In this document: piece after piece, positions 1-5,320 of the stretch | Numbering within the stretch: the stretch's first letter is position 1 | How the letters are laid out: each line of letters opens with the position of its first letter | Assembly (NCBI GenBank): GCA_947174825.1 | Contig: CAMWKN010000162.1 | Coordinates: 1 to 5,320, forward strand | Direction of reading: 5' to 3' | Length of the DNA stretch: 5,320 nt | Origin: an uncultured Clostridium sp. | GTDB taxonomy: Bacteria > Bacillota_A > Clostridia > Lachnospirales > Lachnospiraceae | Translations under genes and position numbers: made by a program | Notes under the pieces: model-generated | The model's input: the letters and a program-made list of their open reading frames with translations, nothing else | What the model was told of the DNA's origin: nothing | Database searches by the model: none

Positions 1-685
1 TCTTGCTGGAATCCGAATTTAATTGATAAGTTATTTTTTTCCCATCTGCTGATATGGTAGAAAAATAGGCTTTTAGATGTAAATCTATTTTGGAATTGCA
101 GTTCACTATGGAGGGAGTTAGCACCAGATTTGTATTCTGAACTTCTGATTGGAGCAAAATACGGCTGCTGTATAACATAATAGAATGATTCCAGGGATTG
201 ATGGATTCCGCAACAGAAAAATTAACATGTTTTAATATAGGTAACTGTTGGGATACGTTTTTATTTTCTGCTGTATTTGTAGACAGGCTGGAAGATTTAT
301 TTTTGTCCGTTGATGTCTTTCTTTTCTTGATAATTCGAATGTGAGTTTTCAGTTTCTTAGACTTTTTCTGTGCTTGTTTGATTTTTGCAGTAATGACTAC
401 ACTACCTGCCTTTTTTGCACGAAGCAGACCTGTTTTACGATTAATACTGGCAAGGGAATAGTGGTTAGAAGAAAATCGAATACTGGACTTTTTCGGACAA
501 TGTTTAATACGATAGTGAAATGTTTTTCCAACTTCCAGAGAGTTGGGTTGTTTTTTCCATTTTGGTTTGGATGTTTTTGCTTTGCTATTAAAGGAAGAAA
601 ACAGACCAATGCACAATGTTATTATGGTAACAAGTATTATAGGAATAATTGGAAATTTGCAGAATATTTGATTTTGAGGTTTCAT
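1..685 (-). CDS. Exported Big_2 Ig-like domain protein (partial, C-terminus beyond window)
   Basis: The frame starts at ATG 685-683 and stays open to the left edge, giving 228 residues and no stop. Residues 11-33 are a strongly hydrophobic segment after a short basic start. It is either a signal peptide (possible cleavage after NSKA, about residue 36) or an uncleaved anchor. Residues about 48-104 read as a bacterial Ig-like Big_2 domain: a LEVGKTF strand, an IRFSSN..LASINRKTGLLRAKKAGS core and a VVITAKIK strand. A very basic linker follows (about 104-130), then a Ser/Asn-rich stretch. The last part, with ISADGKKITYQLNSDSSK at its end, may begin a second Ig-like domain. Big_2 domains are common in surface proteins and adhesins of Gram-positive bacteria; the ligand here is unknown. 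The start is 7 bases after the stop of the kinase-like gene, with AAAGGAG 11 bases upstream, so the two are probably co-translated. The export and Big_2 calls are firm; the function is not known. Confidence 0.85.
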   Translation of the reverse strand, partial: MKPQNQIFCKFPIIPIILVTIITLCIGLFSSFNSKAKTSKPKWKKQPNSLEVGKTFHYRIKHCPKKSSIRFSSNHYSLASINRKTGLLRAKKAGSVVITAKIKQAQKKSKKLKTHIRIIKKRKTSTDKNKSSSLSTNTAENKNVSQQLPILKHVNFSVAESINPWNHSIMLYSSRILLQSEVQNTNLVLTPSIVNCNSKIDLHLKAYFSTISADGKKITYQLNSDSSK

Positions 686-692
686 AATTAAT

Positions 693-2276
693 TTAGCTCC
701 TTTCATTAAAAATAATCTTGCATTTTGGTAGTAGCTGCTGAAGTTGCTTGACAGCATCTTCTGTGACAGATGTGTCAGATAAAATCAAGGTTTCTAGTGA
801 TGTCAAAGTATGTAGATCATTAATTTCTGATAATTCAGGATTACCGGATAAATCCAAAAAACGCAGTTTGTGTAATGTTTTCAGATCGGATACATTTGTG
901 CAGCAGTTATCCGATAGAACGATAACTTCCAAATCCGATAAAACAGTAAGTTCTTGAAGATCTGTGATTTGATTGTTACTCAGATAGATTTCCCGTAGAT
1001 TGGGAAAAAGAGAAAGATCGCACAGAGAGCTAATATGATTATTTTCTGCCAATAAAGTATGAATGGTATTAGCCTGTATATGATTCGGATAAACGGAAGC
1101 CAGAGAGTCTATATTTTTCCCCGCAATATCTAAGATAGCATCGGTATCTGTAGGTGTATCTGCTGTAATAGAAATAGATGCACCAGTGGTAGTTTCTCCT
1201 TGTGAGAATTCCATCCTTTGTTTTGCCTTGTTTCCGGTGGTAGAGAAGGATTGAATAAATAGGAAAATCAGAAGAAAAAAAACAAAAAAGCAAGGAATTA
1301 GAAATGCAGGAAAAGGCAATGAAATGGAAGACAGGTGAAAGGATGGTAGATGGAAATCAATTGGATTAGAGTGTACTTCTGTAGAGACAGAAACCGTTGT
1401 AGTTACTGTTTGATGGAAAGAATGTGTTTCATCTGGCAGAAATAGCTGGTAGTCGGATTGTTCCAGATTTTGGGAGGAAAGAGACTTTAGATCCTGTTGG
1501 AGAGCAGATAGATCGGAGTATCTTTTGTGAGGGTCCTGTGCAAGCATTTTTGATAATATTGCCTTGATGTCATCTGATATTTCAGGTACGGATTGGAATA
1601 CCGGTAAATTTTGTGGAATGATGCCATGGAAATCCTTTGGTGGAGCATTACCAAGATTGCATAATTGATAGAATAGGATGCCTAGCTGATACTGTTCTGA
1701 TTGTACAGATGGAGGCTCATTTTGGCATTCTGGTGCAATAAATGGAGATATTTGATTAGAAAGAGGATAGCTTGCATTGGTCTGGTAGCAGGATTCCGAA
1801 AAATCTCCCAGAATAAAATGCTGTTCCTCTGTCAAATAAATATTATCTACACTAATATCCATATGCAGAATACCAGCATCATGCAGACAATTCAAACTGG
1901 CACATAAATCCAAAAATAATGTTATAATTTTGGAAAGTGATATTGCTTCCCTTTGGACCAGTTTTTTCAGTGGGGTATAAACTGGAAATTCTAAAATATG
2001 TATGTTTTTTCCTGCATGGATTTTTTGAGGTAATAACAACTTGCTGTCTGGAAGACGAATCAGATCTTTCCATAGTTTTTTATAGAAATATGGATTGTAG
2101 ATGATTGTCAACACATGGCAGGTATTTGTTTTCTTTTGTCTCGCAGCCACCACAATATGGTGATTGGTGATACGATAGTATTGGTCTATGTCCCAATTAT
2201 CGTACAGATTTTCTGCTAAGGTATTTTGTAAATTGGAGTATTTGTTGTGAGATAATGAATTTGTAGTAACGGACAA
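693..2276 (-). CDS. Transmembrane protein kinase-like / leucine-rich-repeat receptor-like protein
   Basis: Numbered from the TTG at 2276 (527 residues). Residues about 26-266 resemble a Hanks-type Ser/Thr kinase: a helix ending LNCLHDAG, a catalytic-loop equivalent HMDISVDN (138-145), DFS for DFG (158-160), APE (181-183), a QLGILFYQL helix and the late arginine in DPHKRY. Catalytic-loop Asp and Asn and the metal-binding Asp are kept. The glycine loop and the beta-3 lysine are not recognisable (VLTI where VAIK is expected), and the HRD Arg is Met, so it may be weak or a pseudokinase. A Ser/Thr-rich stretch (about 290-305) leads to a membrane span (about 320-342). The tail has about four leucine-rich repeats (404-521). 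With no signal peptide, the kinase side should be cytoplasmic and the LRR outside. Start choice: TTG 2276 has AAAGGGG 8 bases upstream and lies 1 base after the preceding stop. The longer ATG at 2333 overlaps that gene by 56 bases, lacks a good ribosome site and adds 19 residues that look unlike a kinase N-terminus. Substrate and ligand are unknown. Confidence 0.88.
   Translation of the reverse strand: MSVTTNSLSHNKYSNLQNTLAENLYDNWDIDQYYRITNHHIVVAARQKKTNTCHVLTIIYNPYFYKKLWKDLIRLPDSKLLLPQKIHAGKNIHILEFPVYTPLKKLVQREAISLSKIITLFLDLCASLNCLHDAGILHMDISVDNIYLTEEQHFILGDFSESCYQTNASYPLSNQISPFIAPECQNEPPSVQSEQYQLGILFYQLCNLGNAPPKDFHGIIPQNLPVFQSVPEISDDIKAILSKMLAQDPHKRYSDLSALQQDLKSLSSQNLEQSDYQLFLPDETHSFHQTVTTTVSVSTEVHSNPIDFHLPSFHLSSISLPFPAFLIPCFFVFFLLIFLFIQSFSTTGNKAKQRMEFSQGETTTGASISITADTPTDTDAILDIAGKNIDSLASVYPNHIQANTIHTLLAENNHISSLCDLSLFPNLREIYLSNNQITDLQELTVLSDLEVIVLSDNCCTNVSDLKTLHKLRFLDLSGNPELSEINDLHTLTSLETLILSDTSVTEDAVKQLQQLLPKCKIIFNERS
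697..703 (-). promoter_or_regulatory. Ribosome binding site of the Big_2 protein, inside the end of the kinase-like gene
   Basis: AAAGGAG on the minus strand lies within the last sense codons (Glu-Arg-Ser) of the kinase-like gene, 11 bases before ATG 685. The spacing is slightly long, but this is the only purine-rich block near that ATG. A Shine-Dalgarno inside the upstream gene suggests translational coupling. Confidence 0.7.
711..1064 (-). repeat. Leucine-rich repeat domain coding region
   Basis: Within the kinase-like gene the protein repeats a 22-23 residue unit starting LREIYLSNNQITDL, LEVIVLSDNCCTNV, LRFLDLSGNPELSEI and LETLILSDTSVTED. A more degenerate unit (IHTLLAENNHISSL) precedes them. 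The LxxLxLSxNxIT(D/S)L pattern is that of SDS22/internalin-like LRRs, which usually bind proteins. The array is short and ends 6 residues before the stop, so there is no C-terminal anchor after it. Confidence 0.85.
1251..1319 (-). other. Single membrane span of the kinase-like/LRR protein
   Basis: About 23 codons encode a run dominated by Phe, Leu, Ile and Pro (LPFPAFLIPCFF onward), with no charged residue. It separates the kinase-like half from the LRR half. The basic residues nearest the span (NKAKQR) lie on the LRR side, which runs against the positive-inside rule for the expected kinase-inside orientation. Confidence 0.85.
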
Positions 2277-2277
2277 A

Positions 2278-3246
2278 TTAGTTTCCCCTTTCTGGTGGTT
2301 CCTGTATATAAATCGTACAGGAGGTGATATCATTGCCAGAATAAATTTTGATTACTGCTAATCCTGTTGCTTTGGTATAAATAATGTTATTTTGCAATGA
2401 TAATTTTTCTGGTGTCAAAGATTCTAATATGATTTGACTGTCGGATGAATTAATTGGCAACAATTCAAAGGCAGAAATAGAATATCCAACAGACATACGG
2501 AAAAAATGGGTGGAGAGAATAGAATTAGATCTGGAATGGTTCATTGGATAATTAGACTGAGGTTTGGATGTAGTGGCTTTTGTATCCGGAAGTTGTCCAG
2601 ATATATTCCGGGGTTTTTGTGTTGTTGCAAGCTTTGTACCAAAGTTTTGTCTGCTTGTATTTTGAGGAATTTGTGTATGATTCACTTTTGAAGCAGGGCT
2701 ATTCTTCGGTTTTTGCGTCGTTGACTTTTTTGTAGAAGAGCTTGGCTTTGATTTTTTATCCGGTTTTGCTGTTGCAGCTTTCTTGGCGCTTTTGTTAGAT
2801 TTTGGAGTTGCTTTGGCAGAACGGAACCGTTTAACAGATAAACGTATGGATACATCTTGTTCTGCTTGATTATGCAGCAACAGAAAAAAACGAGTATTGT
2901 TAGAAATGTTGTCAATATAGCCCGTCCAATGTGACGCACTGGTATCTGCCTGTTTTAAATTTACAGCAGAACCCTGATCATCATAAGCCGATACGGATAT
3001 AGAACTTGCATCTGATAGAGTAATTTGATATTTTTGGTCAGTGTAGTCTGTGAGTTGGAGAGAATAAAAATAATAGTATTCCGTAGCATTTGCAGGCAAG
3101 GAAATGGATACAGAATGATCCAGTGAAAGAGATTTTGCAGATGCAAATGAATTGTGCTGTTGTGCGGATACAGATGAGATAAAGCTATTGTGTAGCAACA
3201 CGCACAAGATAAGTAAAACTGTTAGGAATGGAAAAAAATGTTTCAT
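2278..3246 (-). CDS. Secreted protein with PPC-like domain, basic Ser/Thr/Pro linker and Big_2-like domain
   Basis: The product has 322 residues. Residues 1-28 are a classical signal peptide: MKHFF, a hydrophobic core, then SVSA before QQ as a probable signal peptidase I site. There is no lipobox cysteine at the cleavage point. Residues about 32-140 look like an all-beta, PPC-like sandwich, of the kind seen as accessory domains in secreted proteins: a NSFASAKSL start, then EYYYFYSL, ITLSDASSISVSAYDDQG and RFFLLLHN strands. Residues about 141-240 are a low-complexity Lys/Ser/Thr/Pro/Asn linker. Residues about 246-316 resemble a Big_2 Ig-like domain, including an NNIIYTKATGLAVIKIY core. No LPXTG, SLH or other anchor is visible, so it may be free or held in the wall through its basic linker. 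The ATG at 3246 was chosen because AAAGGAG lies 5 bases upstream and the signal peptide begins there; an in-frame extension to 3375 would run through the promoter region. Domain calls are by eye; function is unknown. Confidence 0.87.
   Translation of the reverse strand: MKHFFPFLTVLLILCVLLHNSFISSVSAQQHNSFASAKSLSLDHSVSISLPANATEYYYFYSLQLTDYTDQKYQITLSDASSISVSAYDDQGSAVNLKQADTSASHWTGYIDNISNNTRFFLLLHNQAEQDVSIRLSVKRFRSAKATPKSNKSAKKAATAKPDKKSKPSSSTKKSTTQKPKNSPASKVNHTQIPQNTSRQNFGTKLATTQKPRNISGQLPDTKATTSKPQSNYPMNHSRSNSILSTHFFRMSVGYSISAFELLPINSSDSQIILESLTPEKLSLQNNIIYTKATGLAVIKIYSGNDITSCTIYIQEPPERGN
2285..2291 (-). promoter_or_regulatory. Ribosome binding site that supports a TTG start for the kinase-like gene
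   Basis: AAAGGGG on the minus strand lies in the last codons (Glu-Arg-Gly-Asn) of the upstream secreted-protein gene, 8 bases before TTG 2276. The next junction repeats the design: GAA AGG codons supplying the Shine-Dalgarno, a TAA stop, then a start a few bases later. This parallel is the main reason for preferring TTG over the ATG at 2333. Confidence 0.6.
2527..2826 (-). repeat. Low-complexity basic linker with degenerate TTQKP-type repeats
   Basis: This part of the secreted-protein gene encodes about 100 residues of Lys, Ser, Thr, Pro, Asn and Gln with no predicted fold. Residues 141-187 contain 14 lysines. Three related motifs recur: TTQKPKNS (176-183), TTQKPRNI (208-215) and TTSKPQSN (225-232). 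Such regions often act as wall-spanning or flexible spacers; this role is inferred. Confidence 0.7.
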
Positions 3247-3251
3247 GGAAA

Positions 3252-3258
3252 CTCCTTT
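3252..3258 (-). promoter_or_regulatory. Ribosome binding site of the secreted PPC-like/Big_2 protein
   Basis: AAAGGAG lies 5 bases upstream of ATG 3246, as part of a GAAAGGAGTTTCC leader. It fixes the start at the signal-peptide methionine rather than any of the upstream in-frame codons. Confidence 0.8.
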
Positions 3259-3286
3259 CTTCCATTCCAGATCTAATGTGTTTAAT

Positions 3287-3315
3287 ATTGTAACAAAAAA
3301 CATCAACTGTCGCAA
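3287..3315 (-). promoter_or_regulatory. Candidate sigma-A-type promoter for the three downstream genes
   Basis: On the minus strand TTGCGA (3315-3310) and TACAAT (3292-3287) are separated by exactly 17 bases. The -10 matches 5 of 6 consensus positions and the -35 matches 4 of 6. Transcription would start about 35 bases before ATG 3246, leaving a short leader with the Shine-Dalgarno. AT-rich DNA gives chance matches, but placement in the only sizeable gap supports it. Confidence 0.5.
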
Positions 3316-3320
3316 TGGTA

Positions 3321-3360
3321 AAACATAACAAAAAAGAGAGATGTTTTTTGACGTATGTTT
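3321..3360 (-). terminator. AT-rich imperfect hairpin between the large gene and the promoter
   Basis: Inverted arms AAACATA-A-CAAAAAA (3321-3335) and TTTTTTG-ACG-TATGTTT (3344-3360) pair over two 7-bp blocks, with a small asymmetric internal loop and an 8-base loop. It begins about 16 bases after the stop of the large gene. The stem is nearly GC-free and only a short T run follows, so it would be a weak terminator at best. It could also be a regulator site or chance. Confidence 0.3.
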
Positions 3361-3375
3361 GTTAAAAACTGACAA

Positions 3376-5320
3376 TTAATTTGTGATATAGCTGACAAAA
3401 GTATATCCAGCATTTTTAAAAGTTTCCTCTGCTCTGGACAGTGGCATGGTAGTACTTGTGTGTGTTGCAGGATCCATCCAGGTTACGGTTGAAGAAGTGT
3501 ATCCCGTCAACAGGACAGCGTGTTGTTCCCCTAACATGGCGATGACAGGGCGTTCATTGCTAACAAAATAGAGGACTTCATCCATGGTACATCCAGAGAG
3601 ATTCACAGGTATATCCAGATGATTCCGAAGCATTTTCATAATGGAGTTTCCCTTTAACTCTGATACAGAGGTAGTAATCTGTGCTGCCTGTAACAGCATT
3701 TGTGTACTTGCTTTAATCGTATTAGAGGTATCACTTGGATAGGAGATATTGGATAACTCCTTGCTTAAAAACTTTCCACCACGTTCCCAGACAATATGGG
3801 ATGAATTATCCATTACCACACCCATTTGTTCATCTGCCAATTGAATTGCCTCAGAAGCACTGGTTAGAGACGCCGTAATTCCACCATATGCATAAATATA
3901 ATATTTCTTTGTCTGCTGACTAGATTCCGGTATCCGAGCAGTGGTGTTTTCTGTTACCATAACATATTTTGTAGACAGAACATCCGGCTGCTGCTGCATG
4001 ATGAAACCAGCAGGCAGAGAAATATATTTCTCTGTCAGGGAAATATCTGTGACACGGGAAGTCAGATTAATAGATTCCACTATTGATTTTTTCTGGTTCA
4101 TAATACTGTCATCGGATGCGGTGGTCCATGTTCCGGATGACTTTTTGATTCGTTCGAGGCGAATAACATTTCCATCCACGCTTGCATTGGTTACATATTT
4201 GTTTTTGTTAGAATACTCTCGTAAAATGTTTCCTTGACAGTCAGAGATTACCAATTTATAAGCCGGGCAAATAACATCTCCTGTTGTTGATTCATGGATA
4301 TCTTTGTTTCTGACATAACCATATACAATATTTGCGTCAATGGTTCCTAATACCATGATACATTCGTTGTCCTTGGAAGTAAGCGTTAATTCCTTGGCGG
4401 TATTTAAGTCCAGTATGGTAATCTTATTGGCTTCTGCTGCATCTGACGCATTGGACCATACAAAACAGTGTGCGTTTTCCAACATCAAGAAGTTGTCACT
4501 GGATGCATTTTCTGTTAACACATCATAGCGCTTGGACGAAATGTTATAGGCATATACTGTGTCATTAAGGGAAAAATAAAATATATTTTTATCATTGACA
4601 TAGCAAAAATTTCCAAGATCTTCTTTGAGTTGTTCATAAGTTGTGGAGATAGGCAGGTATACTCGTTCCGTAATGCGATTATCCTTTGCGCTGTAATCAT
4701 AGAGCAGGATACCTACATGTCCTTCATAATCTCCACAGTTCATATAACCATATACGACAAAGCTCATATTTCCTTCGTCGTCTACTTTAATAATTTTAAT
4801 GTCATGCTGGTCATAACAATCTCTTAAATAGTCTTTGGAGTTTTTCTCAAAAGTGAATACCTCATATAACTTATTCATTTTCATGTCGTAGTACCACAGG
4901 GAGCCGTTTCGCACAAAAGCAACCTTGTTATTGGAGTCGCTGGAATTAATTTCCAAATCTTCTTCTGCTGTAATACCGATTTTGAATTCACTTTTTGTCA
5001 GAGAAATTAAATCAGGATCAAAAGCAGCTTCCATGGTCCGCCTAAAATATAAGAGATATATTTGTCCGCCAGAATAACGAATTCGATAGAACTCTTTAAC
5101 ATGAAAGGTTTCCTTGCCAGATGAAGTGGTCGCAGAAATATAATAGCTCTGTTGAACGGCAGCAGTTTCTATGTTCAGCTCTTTGATGGTGGGAACAGGG
5201 GTAGTCAATCTCTCTGGGTTCAGTTTTCCCCAGGTTATCAGTTTGTGATTGGAATGAATATCCACATCCGCATAGCTGGAGTCCTCCCTGGTGTTTGCTT
5301 CCAGATATCTGGTTATATTC
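3376..5320 (-). CDS. Large protein with beta-propeller-like region and C-terminal C39-peptidase-like domain (partial, N-terminus beyond window)
   Basis: The frame is open from the right edge to TAA at 3378-3376, giving 647 visible residues. A GTG at 5265 is possible as a start, but it has no convincing ribosome site and the frame continues upstream without a stop, so I treat the gene as truncated by the window. Residues about 110-440 carry recurrent short beta-strand patterns like propeller blades (NKVAFVRNGSLWYYDMKMNK, NIFYFSLNDTVYAYNISSKR, ANIVYGYVRNK). Residues about 473-515 hold YYIYAYGGI and HIVWERGGK. Residues about 535-647 resemble a C39-like cysteine-peptidase fold: a helix with TQMLLQAAQI, SGCTMDEVLYFVSNERPVIA, then HAVLLTGY (His about 600) and a DP motif (Asp about 616). 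The expected catalytic Cys at the first helix appears to be Ser/Thr, so this may be a non-catalytic binding domain. The order propeller then C39-like recalls uncharacterised Clostridia envelope proteins I have seen; that is recollection, not a search. Export signals, if any, lie outside the window. Confidence 0.85.
   Translation of the reverse strand, partial: NITRYLEANTREDSSYADVDIHSNHKLITWGKLNPERLTTPVPTIKELNIETAAVQQSYYISATTSSGKETFHVKEFYRIRYSGGQIYLLYFRRTMEAAFDPDLISLTKSEFKIGITAEEDLEINSSDSNNKVAFVRNGSLWYYDMKMNKLYEVFTFEKNSKDYLRDCYDQHDIKIIKVDDEGNMSFVVYGYMNCGDYEGHVGILLYDYSAKDNRITERVYLPISTTYEQLKEDLGNFCYVNDKNIFYFSLNDTVYAYNISSKRYDVLTENASSDNFLMLENAHCFVWSNASDAAEANKITILDLNTAKELTLTSKDNECIMVLGTIDANIVYGYVRNKDIHESTTGDVICPAYKLVISDCQGNILREYSNKNKYVTNASVDGNVIRLERIKKSSGTWTTASDDSIMNQKKSIVESINLTSRVTDISLTEKYISLPAGFIMQQQPDVLSTKYVMVTENTTARIPESSQQTKKYYIYAYGGITASLTSASEAIQLADEQMGVVMDNSSHIVWERGGKFLSKELSNISYPSDTSNTIKASTQMLLQAAQITTSVSELKGNSIMKMLRNHLDIPVNLSGCTMDEVLYFVSNERPVIAMLGEQHAVLLTGYTSSTVTWMDPATHTSTTMPLSRAEETFKNAGYTFVSYITN

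Noticed and set aside
397..609. Minus-strand open frame of 70 codons
   Set aside because: It overlaps the Big_2 gene in another frame. The Big_2 frame has a ribosome site, a signal/anchor segment and a recognisable domain.
341..691. Plus-strand open frame of 116 codons, Phe/Cys-rich
   Set aside because: It is antisense to the Lys-rich Big_2 gene, whose AAA codons read as TTT (Phe) on the other strand. No ribosome site or domain was seen.
2331..2333. ATG at 2333 as the start of the kinase-like gene
   Set aside because: It lacks a clear ribosome site, overlaps the upstream gene by 56 bases and adds residues unlike the rest of the domain. It remains possible.
2682..2939. Minus-strand frame with a hydrophobic stretch (TTFLTILVFFCCC)
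   Set aside because: It is an out-of-frame shadow of the secreted-protein gene over its low-complexity linker; the hydrophobic look comes from base composition.
3247..3375. N-terminal extension of the secreted-protein reading frame up to 3375
   Set aside because: The 43 extra residues precede a perfect signal peptide with its own Shine-Dalgarno, and their DNA holds the hairpin and promoter candidates.
3941..4237. Plus-strand open frame of 98 codons
   Set aside because: It is antisense to a well-supported large coding region, has no Shine-Dalgarno, and shows no recognisable domain.
5263..5265. GTG at 5265 as the true start of the large gene
   Set aside because: No good Shine-Dalgarno is suitably spaced, no signal peptide follows, and the frame is open to the window edge with protein-like sequence (NITRYLEANTRED).

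Overview
The window looks like AT-rich chromosomal DNA from a Gram-positive, Clostridia-type bacterium. A gut Lachnospiraceae-like genome is my best guess. The grounds are low GC, AAAGGAG-type Shine-Dalgarno sites, Big_2-like Ig domains with Lys-rich linkers, and the style of the large exported protein. This assignment is inferred from sequence feel, not from a database match.

All four supported genes lie on the minus strand, so transcription runs from the right edge to the left edge. In order: (1) the C-terminal 647 residues of a large protein with a beta-propeller-like middle and a C39-peptidase-like C-terminal domain (5320-3376, N-terminus off the right edge); (2) a 129-base gap with an AT-rich hairpin and a good candidate promoter; (3) a 322-residue secreted protein with a signal peptide, a PPC/jelly-roll-like domain, a Lys/Ser/Thr/Pro linker and a Big_2-like domain (3246-2278); (4) a membrane protein with an N-terminal Ser/Thr-kinase-like domain, one membrane span and a C-terminal leucine-rich-repeat domain (about 2276-693); (5) the N-terminal 228 residues of a membrane-anchored or secreted Big_2 Ig-like protein (685-1, C-terminus off the left edge).

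The last three genes are packed tightly. The Shine-Dalgarno of each downstream gene sits inside the final codons of the gene before it, and the gaps are 1 and 7 bases, so they look like one translationally coupled operon. The large upstream gene may share this transcript by read-through or be separated from it by the hairpin and promoter.

Taken together the locus looks like an envelope-facing system. Two or three exported proteins carry protein- or glycan-binding-type domains on basic linkers, next to a transmembrane kinase-like receptor whose LRR domain would face outside. The kinase-like domain lacks the usual N-lobe lysine and the HRD arginine, and the C39-like domain seems to lack its cysteine. 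Two enzyme folds at this locus may therefore act as binding or signalling modules rather than catalysts. That coincidence is the most interesting feature here. I see no RNA genes, CRISPR, insertion sequences or credible plus-strand genes.
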